DNA of 64,000 bases from Actinacidiphila guanduensis (GTDB lineage Bacteria > Actinomycetota > Actinomycetes > Streptomycetales > Streptomycetaceae). The first letter of the stretch is position 1. Every line of letters begins with the position of its first letter. The stretch lies in assembly GCF_900103985.1 (NCBI RefSeq), contig NZ_FNIE01000001.1:572466-636465 (forward strand), given 5' to 3'. Of this stretch, positions 26,201-35,221 are shown one piece after another. A program made the position numbers and the translations under genes. The notes under the pieces are model-generated. The model was not told the DNA's origin and ran no database searches. It was given only the letters and a program-made list of their open reading frames with translations.

Positions 26201-26539
26201 CGCCCCTCCCATCCCGATGTCCCGGCGCTCACCATCTGCCAGACATAAGGGCTTCACGGACCGGAACGTGTAGCCGCGACGGCAGACGCCACCGACAGCA
26301 CACGCCGGTCACCAGGACCGGGGCGGGGGAGTCGCTCTGCGGCGCCCTTCGGAGGACGTCGTCGAGGTCGGGAGGAGGGGGGCAACTGGGGCCGTAGGCT
26401 CCGATGTTCCGCGGACTCTGCCCGGGCACCGGCAGTCTCAGCCGTGACCGGCGGCCGAGGGGCGGCGTGATGCTTTGGATGGCACCATGTCTGCAGGCGA
26501 GTCGGAGCGCCAGCGGGCCGGAGGCAGGAGCGATTCCAG
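26201..26539. promoter_or_regulatory. Divergent promoter region of the sigma and caspase operons
   Basis: 339 bases separating the two divergent operons. No gene is supported. CCGGAAC at 26260-26266 resembles an ECF -35 element, but I cannot find a convincing -10 at the right spacing. No palindrome stands out. Confidence 0.4.
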
Positions 26540-26938
26540 ATGCAGGTGGAGATCCGGGCGGAGAGCGACGAGGACGTTCCTGCCTTGCACGACTTCTTCC
26601 GCTGGCTGAAGGACGATCAGGACGGGCCGGAGGAGGTCCGGTTGGGCACGGCCGCCGCTGAACGTCCGGGCGCGATGGGAGCCTTGGAGGTCATCCAGGT
26701 CGTTCTCGGCCAGTCGACAGCTGCCGCGGGGCTGGTGATGCAGTTCGTCTCGTGGTATCGCTCGAGAGGCGACGGCCGAGGCGGCGCGGGATTCACCTTT
26801 GTGCGCGCCTCCGACGGCCTGTCCGTGACCGTGCGGCACGCCACGGATGACGACGTACGACGCATCCTGGCGGTGCTCGCGGTGCCCCCGCCGGAACCGC
26901 TGCCCGCCCCTGACAGCAGTGCGCGGTCCTCCGAGTAA
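26540..26938 (+). CDS. EACC1-like effector-associated small protein
   Basis: A 132-residue protein whose layout matches the computationally defined Effector-Associated Constant Component 1: opening strand VEIRAESDEDVPALHDFFRW (helix after LHDFF, ending WLKDD), EEVRLGTAAAERPGAMGALE, a small-residue helix region (LGQSTAAAGLVMQFVSWYRS) and a closing strand pair (FTFVRASDGLSVTVRHA). In such systems EACC1 is encoded directly before an effector such as a caspase or other peptidase and is thought to be a constant adaptor. Here the caspase starts 5 bases after its stop. The match is by pattern recognition, not a search. Confidence 0.72.
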   Translation: MQVEIRAESDEDVPALHDFFRWLKDDQDGPEEVRLGTAAAERPGAMGALEVIQVVLGQSTAAAGLVMQFVSWYRSRGDGRGGAGFTFVRASDGLSVTVRHATDDDVRRILAVLAVPPPEPLPAPDSSARSSE

Positions 26939-26943
26939 CCGCT

Positions 26944-29622
26944 ATGGAACCGAACACGGGCCTGGAGCTGCCCGACCCGCACCGTTCGTACGCGGTCCTC
27001 ATCGGATGCGCGAGCTACGCCAACGCCTCTCTCGGGGGCCTACCGGCGGTCACGAACAACCTCACGAAGCTGGCAGCGCTGCTCGCCGACGCCACGATCT
27101 GGGGCCTGCCGGAGGGGCACTGCGCCTTGCTGCCGGAGCCGAAGTCCCGGGAGCAGGTCCTCGACGCCATTCACGACGCGGCGCAGAAGGCCGAGGACAC
27201 GTTGATGGTCTACTTCGCGGGGCACGGGCTGGCCCACCCCGACGTCAACGGCCTCCTGCTGGCGCTCCCCGCCACCGATCCCGAACGGTCCTATACCGCA
27301 CTGGACTTCAGCGCCGTCCGAGGCGAAGTGCTCAGCAGCCGGCGCAATGTCAACCGTGTCGTCATCCTGGACTGCTGCTACGGGGGGCGAGCGTTCGAAG
27401 GCGGCATGGGCACCCCCGCCATGGGGGTGCAGGTGGCGGAACAGACCCGGATCGCCGGCTCGTATCTCCTCACCGCGAGTTCGGCGACCCGGCAGGCGCT
27501 GTCGCCGCCCGGCGAGACGTACACCGCTTTCACCGGCGAGTTGATCCGTCTGCTGGAGAACGGACTGCCCGACGCCGGGGAGTTGCTCGAAGCCACTCAC
27601 GTCTACGAGCACCTGTACGGCGAACTCCGTGCCAAGGGGCGTCCGTTGCCGCAGCAGCGCCTCAGCAATACCGGCCGTACGCTCGCGTTCGCCAGGAACA
27701 GGTACCTGGCTGACCCGCCGCCGGCCGCCTCCGAGGACGTCGGAGCAAGTCCGCGTGATGCCGAAGAGCCGGTGGCGCTGCCGGCGTGGACGCCCCGCGA
27801 ACTCGTCCGGGAGGTCGCAGGGTCGAGGAGCGCGGGCGGCGCCGATGCTGCCGACGCCCTCCTGCGGGAATGGGCAAGGCGCCGCCCCGTTCAGGAAGTG
27901 GCCGCCGTGGCGGCTCTCTTCAGTGCGCAGGAGGACGTGTCGGCCTCCGACACGGTGAACGCGGCCTTGGCCGGCCGCGGCCCGCAGGCCGTCGCCGACT
28001 ATCTCGACGCGCTGTATGCCGTGGACGACGAACCGGCGGACGTGGAAAGGGTGTTGCGCCACGCCGCCGTGCAGCCCGTCGATGTCGTCGCGGCCACGTA
28101 CAGGGCACTGCGTTCCGCCGGTCGTGCACCGGAGGCCGACCGCCTTCTGACCCAGCGGACCGCGCGGCTGCGCAGCACCGAGGACGTCCTCGATCTCGCA
28201 GGTGCGCTCTGGTCCGCCGGGCTCGAGCCGGAGGCCGACAGGGTGCTGACCGCCGCGCCGACGGAGTCTGCGGTGGAGTCGGGGCGGTTGGCCGACTCCC
28301 TCCTGGCCATCGGCCAGCAGGATCGGGCATTCGCCCTCTACCTTCGGGTCAAGGAGGCCGTGGCGCGACGCCCTGTGCCGGCACTCGTCCGCCTCCTGGA
28401 GACCATGCACGAGGCGGGCCACGGCGAGGACGCCGTCGCGATACTCGAGGCGCGGGTCGAGGACGCAATTGCCCCGCAAGCAGCGTCGTCGTCCGCCGCG
28501 TTGCAAAGCCTCGCCGAGCTCTGCGCGGAATTGGGGTCTGCGGGTCTGGGCCCCTACGCGTCGGCCGTTCTGCGGCGATCCGGCGTCACACTGCCGCCGG
28601 CGGGAGTGATCGAACTCGCCGAGGCCCTGTACCGGCAGGGCCGTGGTGAGGACTGCGTCCCACTGCTCTTGACAGCGACCCGCGCCAATCCTGTCGAGAC
28701 CGTGGTCGACTTCATCGACAGCCTGCGCGAGATCGGCCGGCCGGTGGATGCGAATGCGCTGCTCGACGAGACGGCCCGGCTGCCGCCGCACGACGTCGCC
28801 CGGCTGCTCGAACGGTTGGAGACGGAGGACCGGAAACGTGATCGTGACCGGCTGCTGTCCGTGCTCGCCCGGCAGCCGGCATCGGCTCAACTCGCCTTGC
28901 TCAGAGAACCGTTCCTGGCGGACGGGCGCTACCACGGCGCCTTCGCCCTGCTCGGCACCGCATCGGGCGAGGCGTTCGCCGCGCTGCTGGAACAACTGCG
29001 CACCACCGGAAGCCATCTGGACCTCATCGCATTGTTCGCCTACGAGGCCGGCAGAGGTTCGGAGGACCTCGCCGCTCGGTCGGCCTGGATGGAGCGGCAG
29101 AGAATTCCCGAAGCCCTCGCGCTGCGGGCCTACTTGCTCGATCGCGGGCTCCCGGTCAACGGGCGCGTCCCCACGCTGCGCACATCCGACTTACGGACCG
29201 TGGCCCAACGTGCCCCACTCCCCGCTGCGCTGGCCCTCACGCTTGCCGCCTTGCAGCACCTCGGCCGGGGGGACGCGGCCTTGTACTTGGCGGGGCAGGC
29301 GGCGCGTTGCTGGTTCGACCCCGCTCAGCGGCTGGAGTTGACGCTGTCCCTTCGCCGCAGGGACCTGACCGACCTCACGCGAGTCGTGATCAGGGGCGGA
29401 TCGTGGGACGAGATCGACCACCTGGTCGACGCTGTCACCGCTCTGCACGGCGCCGACTTCCCCGACGAGGCCGCGTACGCGTTGCGCTGCTATGCGTTCC
29501 GGCTCGGCGGCAGGGCGAGGAAGCTTGCGGAGTCGCTCGGTCTGGAACATCCGCCGGGGGCGGCGTACTTCCCCCTCCTCCGCCGTTCCGGTCTCACGGC
29601 AGGCAACGACACCACCGGCTGA
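26944..29622 (+). CDS. Caspase-like peptidase with long helical-repeat C-terminus
   Basis: An 892-residue protein. Residues ~13-260 are a caspase-family (peptidase C14/metacaspase-like) domain: strand SYAVLIGCASYANASL, catalytic His94 in LMVYFAGHGLAHPD, catalytic Cys in VVILDCCYGGRAFEGG (Cys144/145), and a substrate-pocket region SYLLTASSATRQALSP. Residues ~285-880 are alpha-helical TPR/PPR-like repeats with recurring units such as ALRSAGRAPEADRLL and ALWSAGLEPEADRVL. It has no signal peptide, so it is cytosolic. It is preceded by an EACC1-like gene, forming a two-gene effector module of the kind linked to phage defence or regulated cell death. Confidence 0.88.
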   Translation: MEPNTGLELPDPHRSYAVLIGCASYANASLGGLPAVTNNLTKLAALLADATIWGLPEGHCALLPEPKSREQVLDAIHDAAQKAEDTLMVYFAGHGLAHPDVNGLLLALPATDPERSYTALDFSAVRGEVLSSRRNVNRVVILDCCYGGRAFEGGMGTPAMGVQVAEQTRIAGSYLLTASSATRQALSPPGETYTAFTGELIRLLENGLPDAGELLEATHVYEHLYGELRAKGRPLPQQRLSNTGRTLAFARNRYLADPPPAASEDVGASPRDAEEPVALPAWTPRELVREVAGSRSAGGADAADALLREWARRRPVQEVAAVAALFSAQEDVSASDTVNAALAGRGPQAVADYLDALYAVDDEPADVERVLRHAAVQPVDVVAATYRALRSAGRAPEADRLLTQRTARLRSTEDVLDLAGALWSAGLEPEADRVLTAAPTESAVESGRLADSLLAIGQQDRAFALYLRVKEAVARRPVPALVRLLETMHEAGHGEDAVAILEARVEDAIAPQAASSSAALQSLAELCAELGSAGLGPYASAVLRRSGVTLPPAGVIELAEALYRQGRGEDCVPLLLTATRANPVETVVDFIDSLREIGRPVDANALLDETARLPPHDVARLLERLETEDRKRDRDRLLSVLARQPASAQLALLREPFLADGRYHGAFALLGTASGEAFAALLEQLRTTGSHLDLIALFAYEAGRGSEDLAARSAWMERQRIPEALALRAYLLDRGLPVNGRVPTLRTSDLRTVAQRAPLPAALALTLAALQHLGRGDAALYLAGQAARCWFDPAQRLELTLSLRRRDLTDLTRVVIRGGSWDEIDHLVDAVTALHGADFPDEAAYALRCYAFRLGGRARKLAESLGLEHPPGAAYFPLLRRSGLTAGNDTTG

Positions 29623-29741
29623 TCGGCCGCGACCTCCATACCGTGAAGGCAACCGCCGTCGAACGCCGCAGGCCGAACGGGTTCGTCAACCCGGGCGCTG
29701 CGACCACTGGTTGCCGTGAGGAGCACAAGGCTGACTGTTCC

Positions 29742-30590
29742 TTAGGGGCGACGGGCGCCCGGGCGGGGCGCGTTCGTCGCCAGCACTTGGCCGGTGCGTG
29801 CCGCGTCCGCCCCGCTTTGCGGTCCCGTCCACCGTGCCGCCGTCATGAACAGGGTCCGGCCGTCGTCGCCCCCGAGTGCGCAGGAGAAGCATCCGCGGTC
29901 GAGTTCGACAGTCTGCAGTGTCCTGCCGCCTTCCTCCACCCGGACGCAGCGCTTGTTGGGGACGTCGGCGTACCAGACCGCCCCCTCGTCGTCGAGGCAG
30001 ATGCCGTCCGGGGCGGCGGCGTCGAGGGCGGCCCAGACGCGGCGGTTCGACAGGCCGCCGTCGCCCTCGATGTCGAACGCGGTGAGCCTGCTCGCGTGGG
30101 ACTCGGCGAGGATCAGCGTCGATCCGTCGGGCGTCACCGCCATCCCGTTGGGGAACGCGACGTCGTCGGCCACCTGGCGCGCCGAGCCGTCCGGGGTGAC
30201 GAGGGCGAGGATGCCGGGAGAGGGAGCCTCACCGGCCATCATGTCGTAGCCGATGCTGTTGAGGTAGGCGTTCCCGTTTGCGGCCACGACGATCTCGTTC
30301 CACGGGCGGTCGCACAGGCCGGCGAGGTCGACGTGGGGAACCAGCGACCCGTCGGGCTCCTGGCGCAGCAGAAGCCGGTCGCCGCCCGAGACGACGAGCA
30401 GGCGGCCGTCCGGCAGCCAGTCGATGCAGAACGGGAACGACGGTACGCGGACGACGACTTCGCTGCGGCCGTGGAGGTCGACGGCCACCACCTCGTGCGC
30501 ACCCCAGTCGCACAGCCACAGGCGGCCCTCGTGCCAGCGGGGCGACTCGCCGAGGACGAGGCCGGTCGTGAGAGTACGGAGTGCGGACAC
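29742..30590 (-). CDS. SMP-30/gluconolactonase/LRE-family protein
   Basis: A 282-residue six-bladed propeller lactonase. The metal-ligand glutamate is in LVLGESPRWHEGRLWLCDW; the Asn and Asp ligands are plausible in AFPNGMAVTPDG and DGICLDDEGAVWYADV. The family hydrolyses sugar lactones. The GTG start has GAGGAG 7 bases upstream. A single gene, convergent with the caspase gene; no sugar pathway genes are next to it. Confidence 0.9.
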   Translation of the reverse strand: MSALRTLTTGLVLGESPRWHEGRLWLCDWGAHEVVAVDLHGRSEVVVRVPSFPFCIDWLPDGRLLVVSGGDRLLLRQEPDGSLVPHVDLAGLCDRPWNEIVVAANGNAYLNSIGYDMMAGEAPSPGILALVTPDGSARQVADDVAFPNGMAVTPDGSTLILAESHASRLTAFDIEGDGGLSNRRVWAALDAAAPDGICLDDEGAVWYADVPNKRCVRVEEGGRTLQTVELDRGCFSCALGGDDGRTLFMTAARWTGPQSGADAARTGQVLATNAPRPGARRP

Positions 30591-31030
30591 GGAAGGCTCC
30601 TCGATCGACGGGGCGGGCTGGTTTTCGGTCTGCGCGGAGAGGCGGCGGCCCCTTCCGCTTTGAGACGGCCTTGAGACGGCCCCGCACGGCGAAAGTCATC
30701 GCCGCGGAATCGTGTCGCCGAGGCGTGCTGCCGTCGGCCCCTCAGCAAGGCGGGGTGCGGCACTTCGGACGGCGGCAGACTGTAACGAAGCGAGGCTCGT
30801 CAAAGATCCGGCACGCCGCTGCAGCCGCGTGATCCGCCGGCCGCGTGGCTCTCGGCTCCACCAGCCGCCCGCTCCTGCGCAACGCCGACTGCCGCCCCGG
30901 ACGGGGGGGTGACCCGGCTCCCCCAGCGCGCTCATGCCGTGTGCGGGGCCGTTCGGCTCTGGGCGGCGGGCCGACACTGTGGTGTCGTGGGGAGAAAGGC
31001 CTGGGAAGCCGGTCGGGAGGCGGTGCCGTC
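30591..31030. other. Divergent intergenic region
   Basis: 440 bases between the SMP-30 gene and the first universal stress protein. It contains a direct repeat TTGAGACGGCC-TTGAGACGGCC at about 30660-30681 and no supported gene. Confidence 0.45.
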
Positions 31031-31933
31031 ATGAGGAATCCCCTGGTCGTCGGTGTCGACGGATCGGACGCGAGCCTGCGGGCCCTCGACTGGACGCTCG
31101 CGGAGGCCGCCCGCCGGGACCTGCCCGTCGAGGTCGTGCACGCGTCGCTGTGGGAGTACTACGAGCGGGTCACGCCGCGGTTCGGTTCCGGGCGGCCGTC
31201 CGAGCACCTGTTCGCGGAGCACGTCCTCGCGTCGGCGGTCGAGCGGGCCGCCCGCCTGGCGCCGGGGGTGAAGGTATCGGGCCGCATCGTCGGCCGCGAC
31301 CCGGTGGCGGCCCTGCTGGAGGAGGCGGAGACCGCCGGAGCGGTGGTGATGGGTGACCGCGGCCATGGTGAGGTCGCGGCGATGCTCCTCGGCTCCACCG
31401 TCCTGACCGTCGCCGCCCGGGCCGCCTGCCCGGTCGTGGTGGTGCGCGGCACGCCCGCAGCGGTGGCCGGCGGCCGCGGGCGGGTCACCCTGGGGGTGGG
31501 TGACCCGGGGCTGAACTCCGCGGCGGCCGGGTTCGCGTTCGAGGAGGCGCAGGTGCGCCGGGCCGCACTGACGGCCCTGCGCGCCTGGCGCCGGCCGGCC
31601 GCAGCCAAGGAGGCCGGGGGGATGCCGCCGGAGCAGGTCGGGGCCCGGCGTGTTCTCGACCAGGCGGTGCGGGTGCCGTCGCAGGCGTACCCGGCAGTGG
31701 CGGTGGACCGCGAGACCCCCGAGGGACGGGCGCGCGGCTTCCTGATCGACGCGTCCTCGGACAGCGACCTGATGGTCGTCGGGGCCCGGCACCGCGCGGG
31801 GATCGTCGGGCTGCAGCTCGGAGCGGTCAGCCACACGCTGCTGCACCACGCCGAGTGCCCGGTGGCGGTGGTCCCGCAGCCGGAGCAGACCGCGGCCCCG
31901 GAGTCCGGGACGACCGTTCCCGACGCCGCCTGA
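31031..31933 (+). CDS. Two-domain universal stress protein
   Basis: A 300-residue tandem UspA protein. Domain 1 (LVVGVDGSDASLRALDWTLA) has the ATP-binding signature GDRGHGEVAAMLLGST; domain 2 is shortened at its N-terminus and carries a degenerate loop (VVGARHRAGIVGLQLGAVSH). The ATG at 31031 follows CGGGAGGCGG. USPs of this kind in actinomycetes respond to hypoxia and stationary phase. It opens a stress cluster with a CBS-BON gene and two more USPs on the other strand. Confidence 0.9.
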   Translation: MRNPLVVGVDGSDASLRALDWTLAEAARRDLPVEVVHASLWEYYERVTPRFGSGRPSEHLFAEHVLASAVERAARLAPGVKVSGRIVGRDPVAALLEEAETAGAVVMGDRGHGEVAAMLLGSTVLTVAARAACPVVVVRGTPAAVAGGRGRVTLGVGDPGLNSAAAGFAFEEAQVRRAALTALRAWRRPAAAKEAGGMPPEQVGARRVLDQAVRVPSQAYPAVAVDRETPEGRARGFLIDASSDSDLMVVGARHRAGIVGLQLGAVSHTLLHHAECPVAVVPQPEQTAAPESGTTVPDAA

Positions 31934-32070
31934 CGGCACAACTCCCCTGTGGGCGGACGGCGTTGACATCCCCTCTGTGGCCGGCCGACGTCGGCCTCAC
32001 CGAAGCGGCGGGGCGGTCCGAAGTCCCACGCCTGGCGGCCCGGCCGACCGGACAGGCCGGCGAGCGGCCG

Positions 32071-32733
32071 TCACGGACCCGCGGTCCCGCGGGGTTTCGC
32101 GGTGAGTTCGTCGTGGACGTCCACGACCCCCTCGACCGATTGGGCCATGCGGGCCGCGACCGGCACCAGGCCGATGTCGCGGACGGTGCCGCGCAGGGTG
32201 ACCCGGCCGTCGTGCACCTGGACCTCGATGCCGGCTTCCTCGGGGAACAGGACGTCCACGACCTCCTCGCGCAATTCGTCGGCGATCTCGCCGTCGGGCC
32301 GCAGGAAGACCTTCAGCAGGTCGTGCCGGCCGACCATGCCGACGAGCCTACCGGTCGGGCCGATCACCGGCAGCTGGCGCACCTTCCGCAGGGCGACGAT
32401 CCGGGCGGCCTCGGAGACGGTGGCGTCGGCGGGGACGCACACCGCGGGCGCCGTCATGAGTTCGCCGGCGGTGCCCGCCTCGGCCTTGGCGAGCGCGTCC
32501 TCGCGCCTGTCCCGGTCGGCGGCGGCCAGGCGCCGCGCCCTGAACTCCTCCTTGGGCAGCAGGTCGGCCTCGGAGACGACGCCGATCACCCGTCCGTCGC
32601 CGGCGAGCACCGGCAGCGCGCCGACATCGAACCGGTCCATGGTCTCGACGATCGTACGGAACGGGGCGCCCGGATCCAGAGCCACGACCTGGCAGGTCAT
32701 CACGGATTCGACGGTGGACTTCTTTGCGGACAC
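32071..32733 (-). CDS. CBS-domain pair with C-terminal BON domain
   Basis: A 220-residue protein. Two CBS motifs (VESVMTCQVVALDPGAPF...GVVSEADLLPKEE and GELMTAPAVCVPADATVSEA...GMVGRHDLLKVF) form an adenylate-sensing Bateman module, followed by a BON domain (EVQVHDGRVTLRGTVRDIGL). I choose the GTG at 32733: AGGAGG lies 6 bases upstream, and the in-frame ATG at 32748 is part of that ribosome site. It sits between two USP genes on the minus side and is probably part of the same stress regulon. Confidence 0.9.
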   Translation of the reverse strand: MSAKKSTVESVMTCQVVALDPGAPFRTIVETMDRFDVGALPVLAGDGRVIGVVSEADLLPKEEFRARRLAAADRDRREDALAKAEAGTAGELMTAPAVCVPADATVSEAARIVALRKVRQLPVIGPTGRLVGMVGRHDLLKVFLRPDGEIADELREEVVDVLFPEEAGIEVQVHDGRVTLRGTVRDIGLVPVAARMAQSVEGVVDVHDELTAKPRGTAGP

Positions 32734-32778
32734 GCCTGTCCTCCTCATGCTCGCCCGCCTGCGGCGGCTCGGGCGGTC

Positions 32779-33681
32779 TCAGAGCCGCGGCACGATGGCG
32801 ACCGGGCACCGGGCGTGGTGCAGCAGGGCATGGGTGACACCGCCGAACGCGGAGATCGCCGGATGGGCCGGGCGCCGCGCGCCGAGCACCAGCAGGTCCG
32901 CGTGCTCGGACGCCTCGACGAGGGTGCCGGCCACGCTTCGCGCCCGGACCACCTCCTCGGTGACCTTCACATCAGGGAACTCCCTGCGGACCGGCTCGGC
33001 GGTGCGGTGGGTGGCGCCCTGCTCGGCCGCCGCGATGGCGGAGATGTCGTCCACCATCGGCGCCATGCTGCCGACGCTCTCCAGGAACATCCAGGCGCTC
33101 AGGGCCCGCACCTCCGCTCCGCGGCACCGCCCGGCCTGGGCCGCGAACCGCAGCGCGGGCCGGTCGCCGTCGTCACGCACGGCCGCGACGACGACCCCGG
33201 TCAGCGGACGGACCGGCCCTCGCACCACCACCAGGGGCACCAGGGTGCGGGCCGCGGCCTTCAGCGTGCACGAGCCGAGCAGCAGCGCGGAGAAACCGCC
33301 CAGGCCGCGCGAGCCGAAGACGGGCGTGCCGTCCTCCCCCGCGGCCTCCAGGACGCTTTCGGCCGGCCCGCCCCGGCTCAGGACGGTCTCCGTCGCGAGT
33401 TCCGGATGGCGCTCGCGCACGGCGCCGGCGCTCTCCCGCAGGATGCGCTCGCCCTCTTCGAGGAGGAAGGCGACACCTTCAGGGGTGACGTGGCGGACGC
33501 GGTCGGTCTCCGTGGCATGGACGACGACGAGCGGGCGGCCCCGGCGGGCGGCCTCGTCCGCGGCCCACCGCACGGCGCGCGCCGCGCACGCCGAGCCGTC
33601 GGTGCCGACGGCCACCCTTCCGAGTCCGCTCGCGTCCCTGCCCACCGGGGAGAGCGGCGCTGTCGCCTTCGCGGTCTCCAT
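32779..33681 (-). CDS. Two-domain universal stress protein
   Basis: A 300-residue tandem UspA protein (METAKATAPLSPVGRDASGL...). Domain 1 RVAVGTDGSACAARAVRWAA with nucleotide loop FGSRGLGGFSALLLGS; domain 2 VVVAAVRDDGDRPAL with LGARRPAHPAISAFGG, a degenerate loop. The ATG at 33681 follows GAGGAGG. 45 bases upstream of the CBS-BON gene on the same strand, so cotranscribed. Confidence 0.9.
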   Translation of the reverse strand: METAKATAPLSPVGRDASGLGRVAVGTDGSACAARAVRWAADEAARRGRPLVVVHATETDRVRHVTPEGVAFLLEEGERILRESAGAVRERHPELATETVLSRGGPAESVLEAAGEDGTPVFGSRGLGGFSALLLGSCTLKAAARTLVPLVVVRGPVRPLTGVVVAAVRDDGDRPALRFAAQAGRCRGAEVRALSAWMFLESVGSMAPMVDDISAIAAAEQGATHRTAEPVRREFPDVKVTEEVVRARSVAGTLVEASEHADLLVLGARRPAHPAISAFGGVTHALLHHARCPVAIVPRL

Positions 33682-33814
33682 GGCTGCCTCCTCAAGGCCC
33701 GCCTTCTCGGCATCCGTCCCGCCCCACCCCTGATCGTGCCGCCCTGCTCCCCGGCGGCACATGAGCCGAACCGGGTACGCGCGCAGGGCCGGACGGCCCA
33801 CCCGGCACGTCGGC

Positions 33815-34110
33815 GGGTGCCTCACGGATGCGGCGAGCCGAGGGGACGACTCCACGGGCGCGGTGCGACGACGGGGCTCCCCACGGATACGGCAGATCAG
33901 CGCGCTCCGCACGATGGCGGTAGGCCGATGCGGCTCCCCCAACGGAGGCAGCACGACGACGGGGCTCCCATCGATGCCGCAGCCCGACGCGGCTGCCCCT
34001 GCGGACGTGCCACGCCGGCACGGCTCCCCCACGAGTGCCGCGGACCGGCACGGCCCCCCTCGGGCGCGGTGCGCAGAGCGCGGCTCCTCACGGGTGCGGT
34101 ACGACGGCCA
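33815..34110. repeat. About ten degenerate ~30-bp tandem repeats between USP genes
   Basis: Units of 26-31 bases built on GGCTCC-CCACGGgTGCGGtacGac, with anchors near 33821, 33851, 33877, 33905, 33934, 33965, 33993, 34024, 34053 and 34084. The last unit overlaps the 3' end of the USP gene at 34088 (its final codons and stop), so the array looks like decayed copies of that gene end. No gene is supported from 33682 to 34087. Confidence 0.6.
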
Positions 34111-34957
34111 CCGGGCACCCAGCGTGGTGCAGCACGGCGTGCGCCACCGGTCCCAGCCGCAGGCCGGGCGGCCCGCCGCCGTGCCGGCGGCCCACCACGA
34201 CGAGTCCTGCGCCCTCGGCCGCCCCGAGGAGTCCGCTCGCCGCGGCGGCCTGCGGCACCTCGACCCGTACCTCCGGAGCGTCCGGCCCCAGCCACGGCCG
34301 CAGGCGCCGCCGGAGGTCGGCCTCCGCCTCGCCGCGCAGCTCGCGTGCCGTCTCCGGTTCGAGGGCGGGGGCGCCGTACCCGTAGAGGCGGCGCAGGTCG
34401 AAGGCGTGCACCACGCGCACCGCCGTGCCGCGCAGCGCCGCCTCGGCGGCGGCGAAGTCCAGCAGCGGTGCCCACTGGTGGTCCAGGTCCACGCCCACCA
34501 CGACGTCGGCCGTCTCCGGCGCCGGCCGCTGCTCCCGCACGATGACCACGGGCTTTGCGCACCGTGCCAGCACCGCGAGGCCGACCGAACCGAGCAGCAG
34601 TCCCCCTGTCCGGCCGAGGCCGCGGGAGCCCAGCACGAGCAGAGCGGCCTCGTCCAGCGCGTCCAGCAGCGCCTTCACCGGCGTGCCGAACGCCTGGCGG
34701 GCCGTCACCGCGAGAGCGGGATGCTCGCCCACCGCCTCGTCGGCTGCCGCGCGGGTACGGCCCTCTTCCCACAGGCGCAGCTCCTCCGGAGCGGGCGAGA
34801 ACTGGATGTTGCCGGTGGGCGGGTGCCACACGTTCAGCAACTCGAGCTCGGCGCCGCGCAGCGCGGCCTCCCGGGCCGCCCAGGCCGCCGCCGTCAGGCT
34901 CGCCTGCGAGCCGTCCACGCCCGCGACCACACGTCCCGTCGCCGGAGGGAGCGCCAT
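34088..34957 (-). CDS. Two-domain universal stress protein
   Basis: A 289-residue tandem UspA protein. Domain 1 VVAGVDGSQASLTAAAWAAR with loop LGSRGLGRTGGLLLGSVG; domain 2 VVVGVDLDHQWAPLLDFAA with VGRRHGGGPPGLRLGPVA. The ATG at 34957 is where UspA similarity begins. Third USP of the cluster; its 3' end overlaps the ~30-bp repeat array. Confidence 0.9.
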   Translation of the reverse strand: MALPPATGRVVAGVDGSQASLTAAAWAAREAALRGAELELLNVWHPPTGNIQFSPAPEELRLWEEGRTRAAADEAVGEHPALAVTARQAFGTPVKALLDALDEAALLVLGSRGLGRTGGLLLGSVGLAVLARCAKPVVIVREQRPAPETADVVVGVDLDHQWAPLLDFAAAEAALRGTAVRVVHAFDLRRLYGYGAPALEPETARELRGEAEADLRRRLRPWLGPDAPEVRVEVPQAAAASGLLGAAEGAGLVVVGRRHGGGPPGLRLGPVAHAVLHHAGCPVAVVPHP

Positions 34958-35221
34958 GTCCCGCACCGCCTTCCTGATGCCGCGAGGGCCCGGGCCGTCC
35001 GGGCGCGTGCCTTCGGCGGCCCCTTTCCGGGTCTCCCCTCCCAGCGTCCTGGATCCGCCCGGCCCCCGCACGTGTCGAAGGACCCCGGCGGCCCGGCCGA
35101 AGGGCCCGGTGCCGGCCGGATCGGCAGCACCTTCGCCGCCGGGCACGGCGCGCCTCCCGGCGGTCGTTCCTCGGCCCCGCCGAGCTGCTCACCGTCCGGC
35201 CCCACCCCTTGATCACGTGCG

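Noticed and set aside
26255..26300. ECF promoter (GGAAC) in the sigma/caspase intergenic region
   Set aside because: No matching -10 element at the required spacing, so not called as a promoter.
31855..34545. An 896-residue plus-strand open frame
   Set aside because: Antisense to the CBS-BON and USP genes; low-complexity Gly/Arg/His sequence with no family match.
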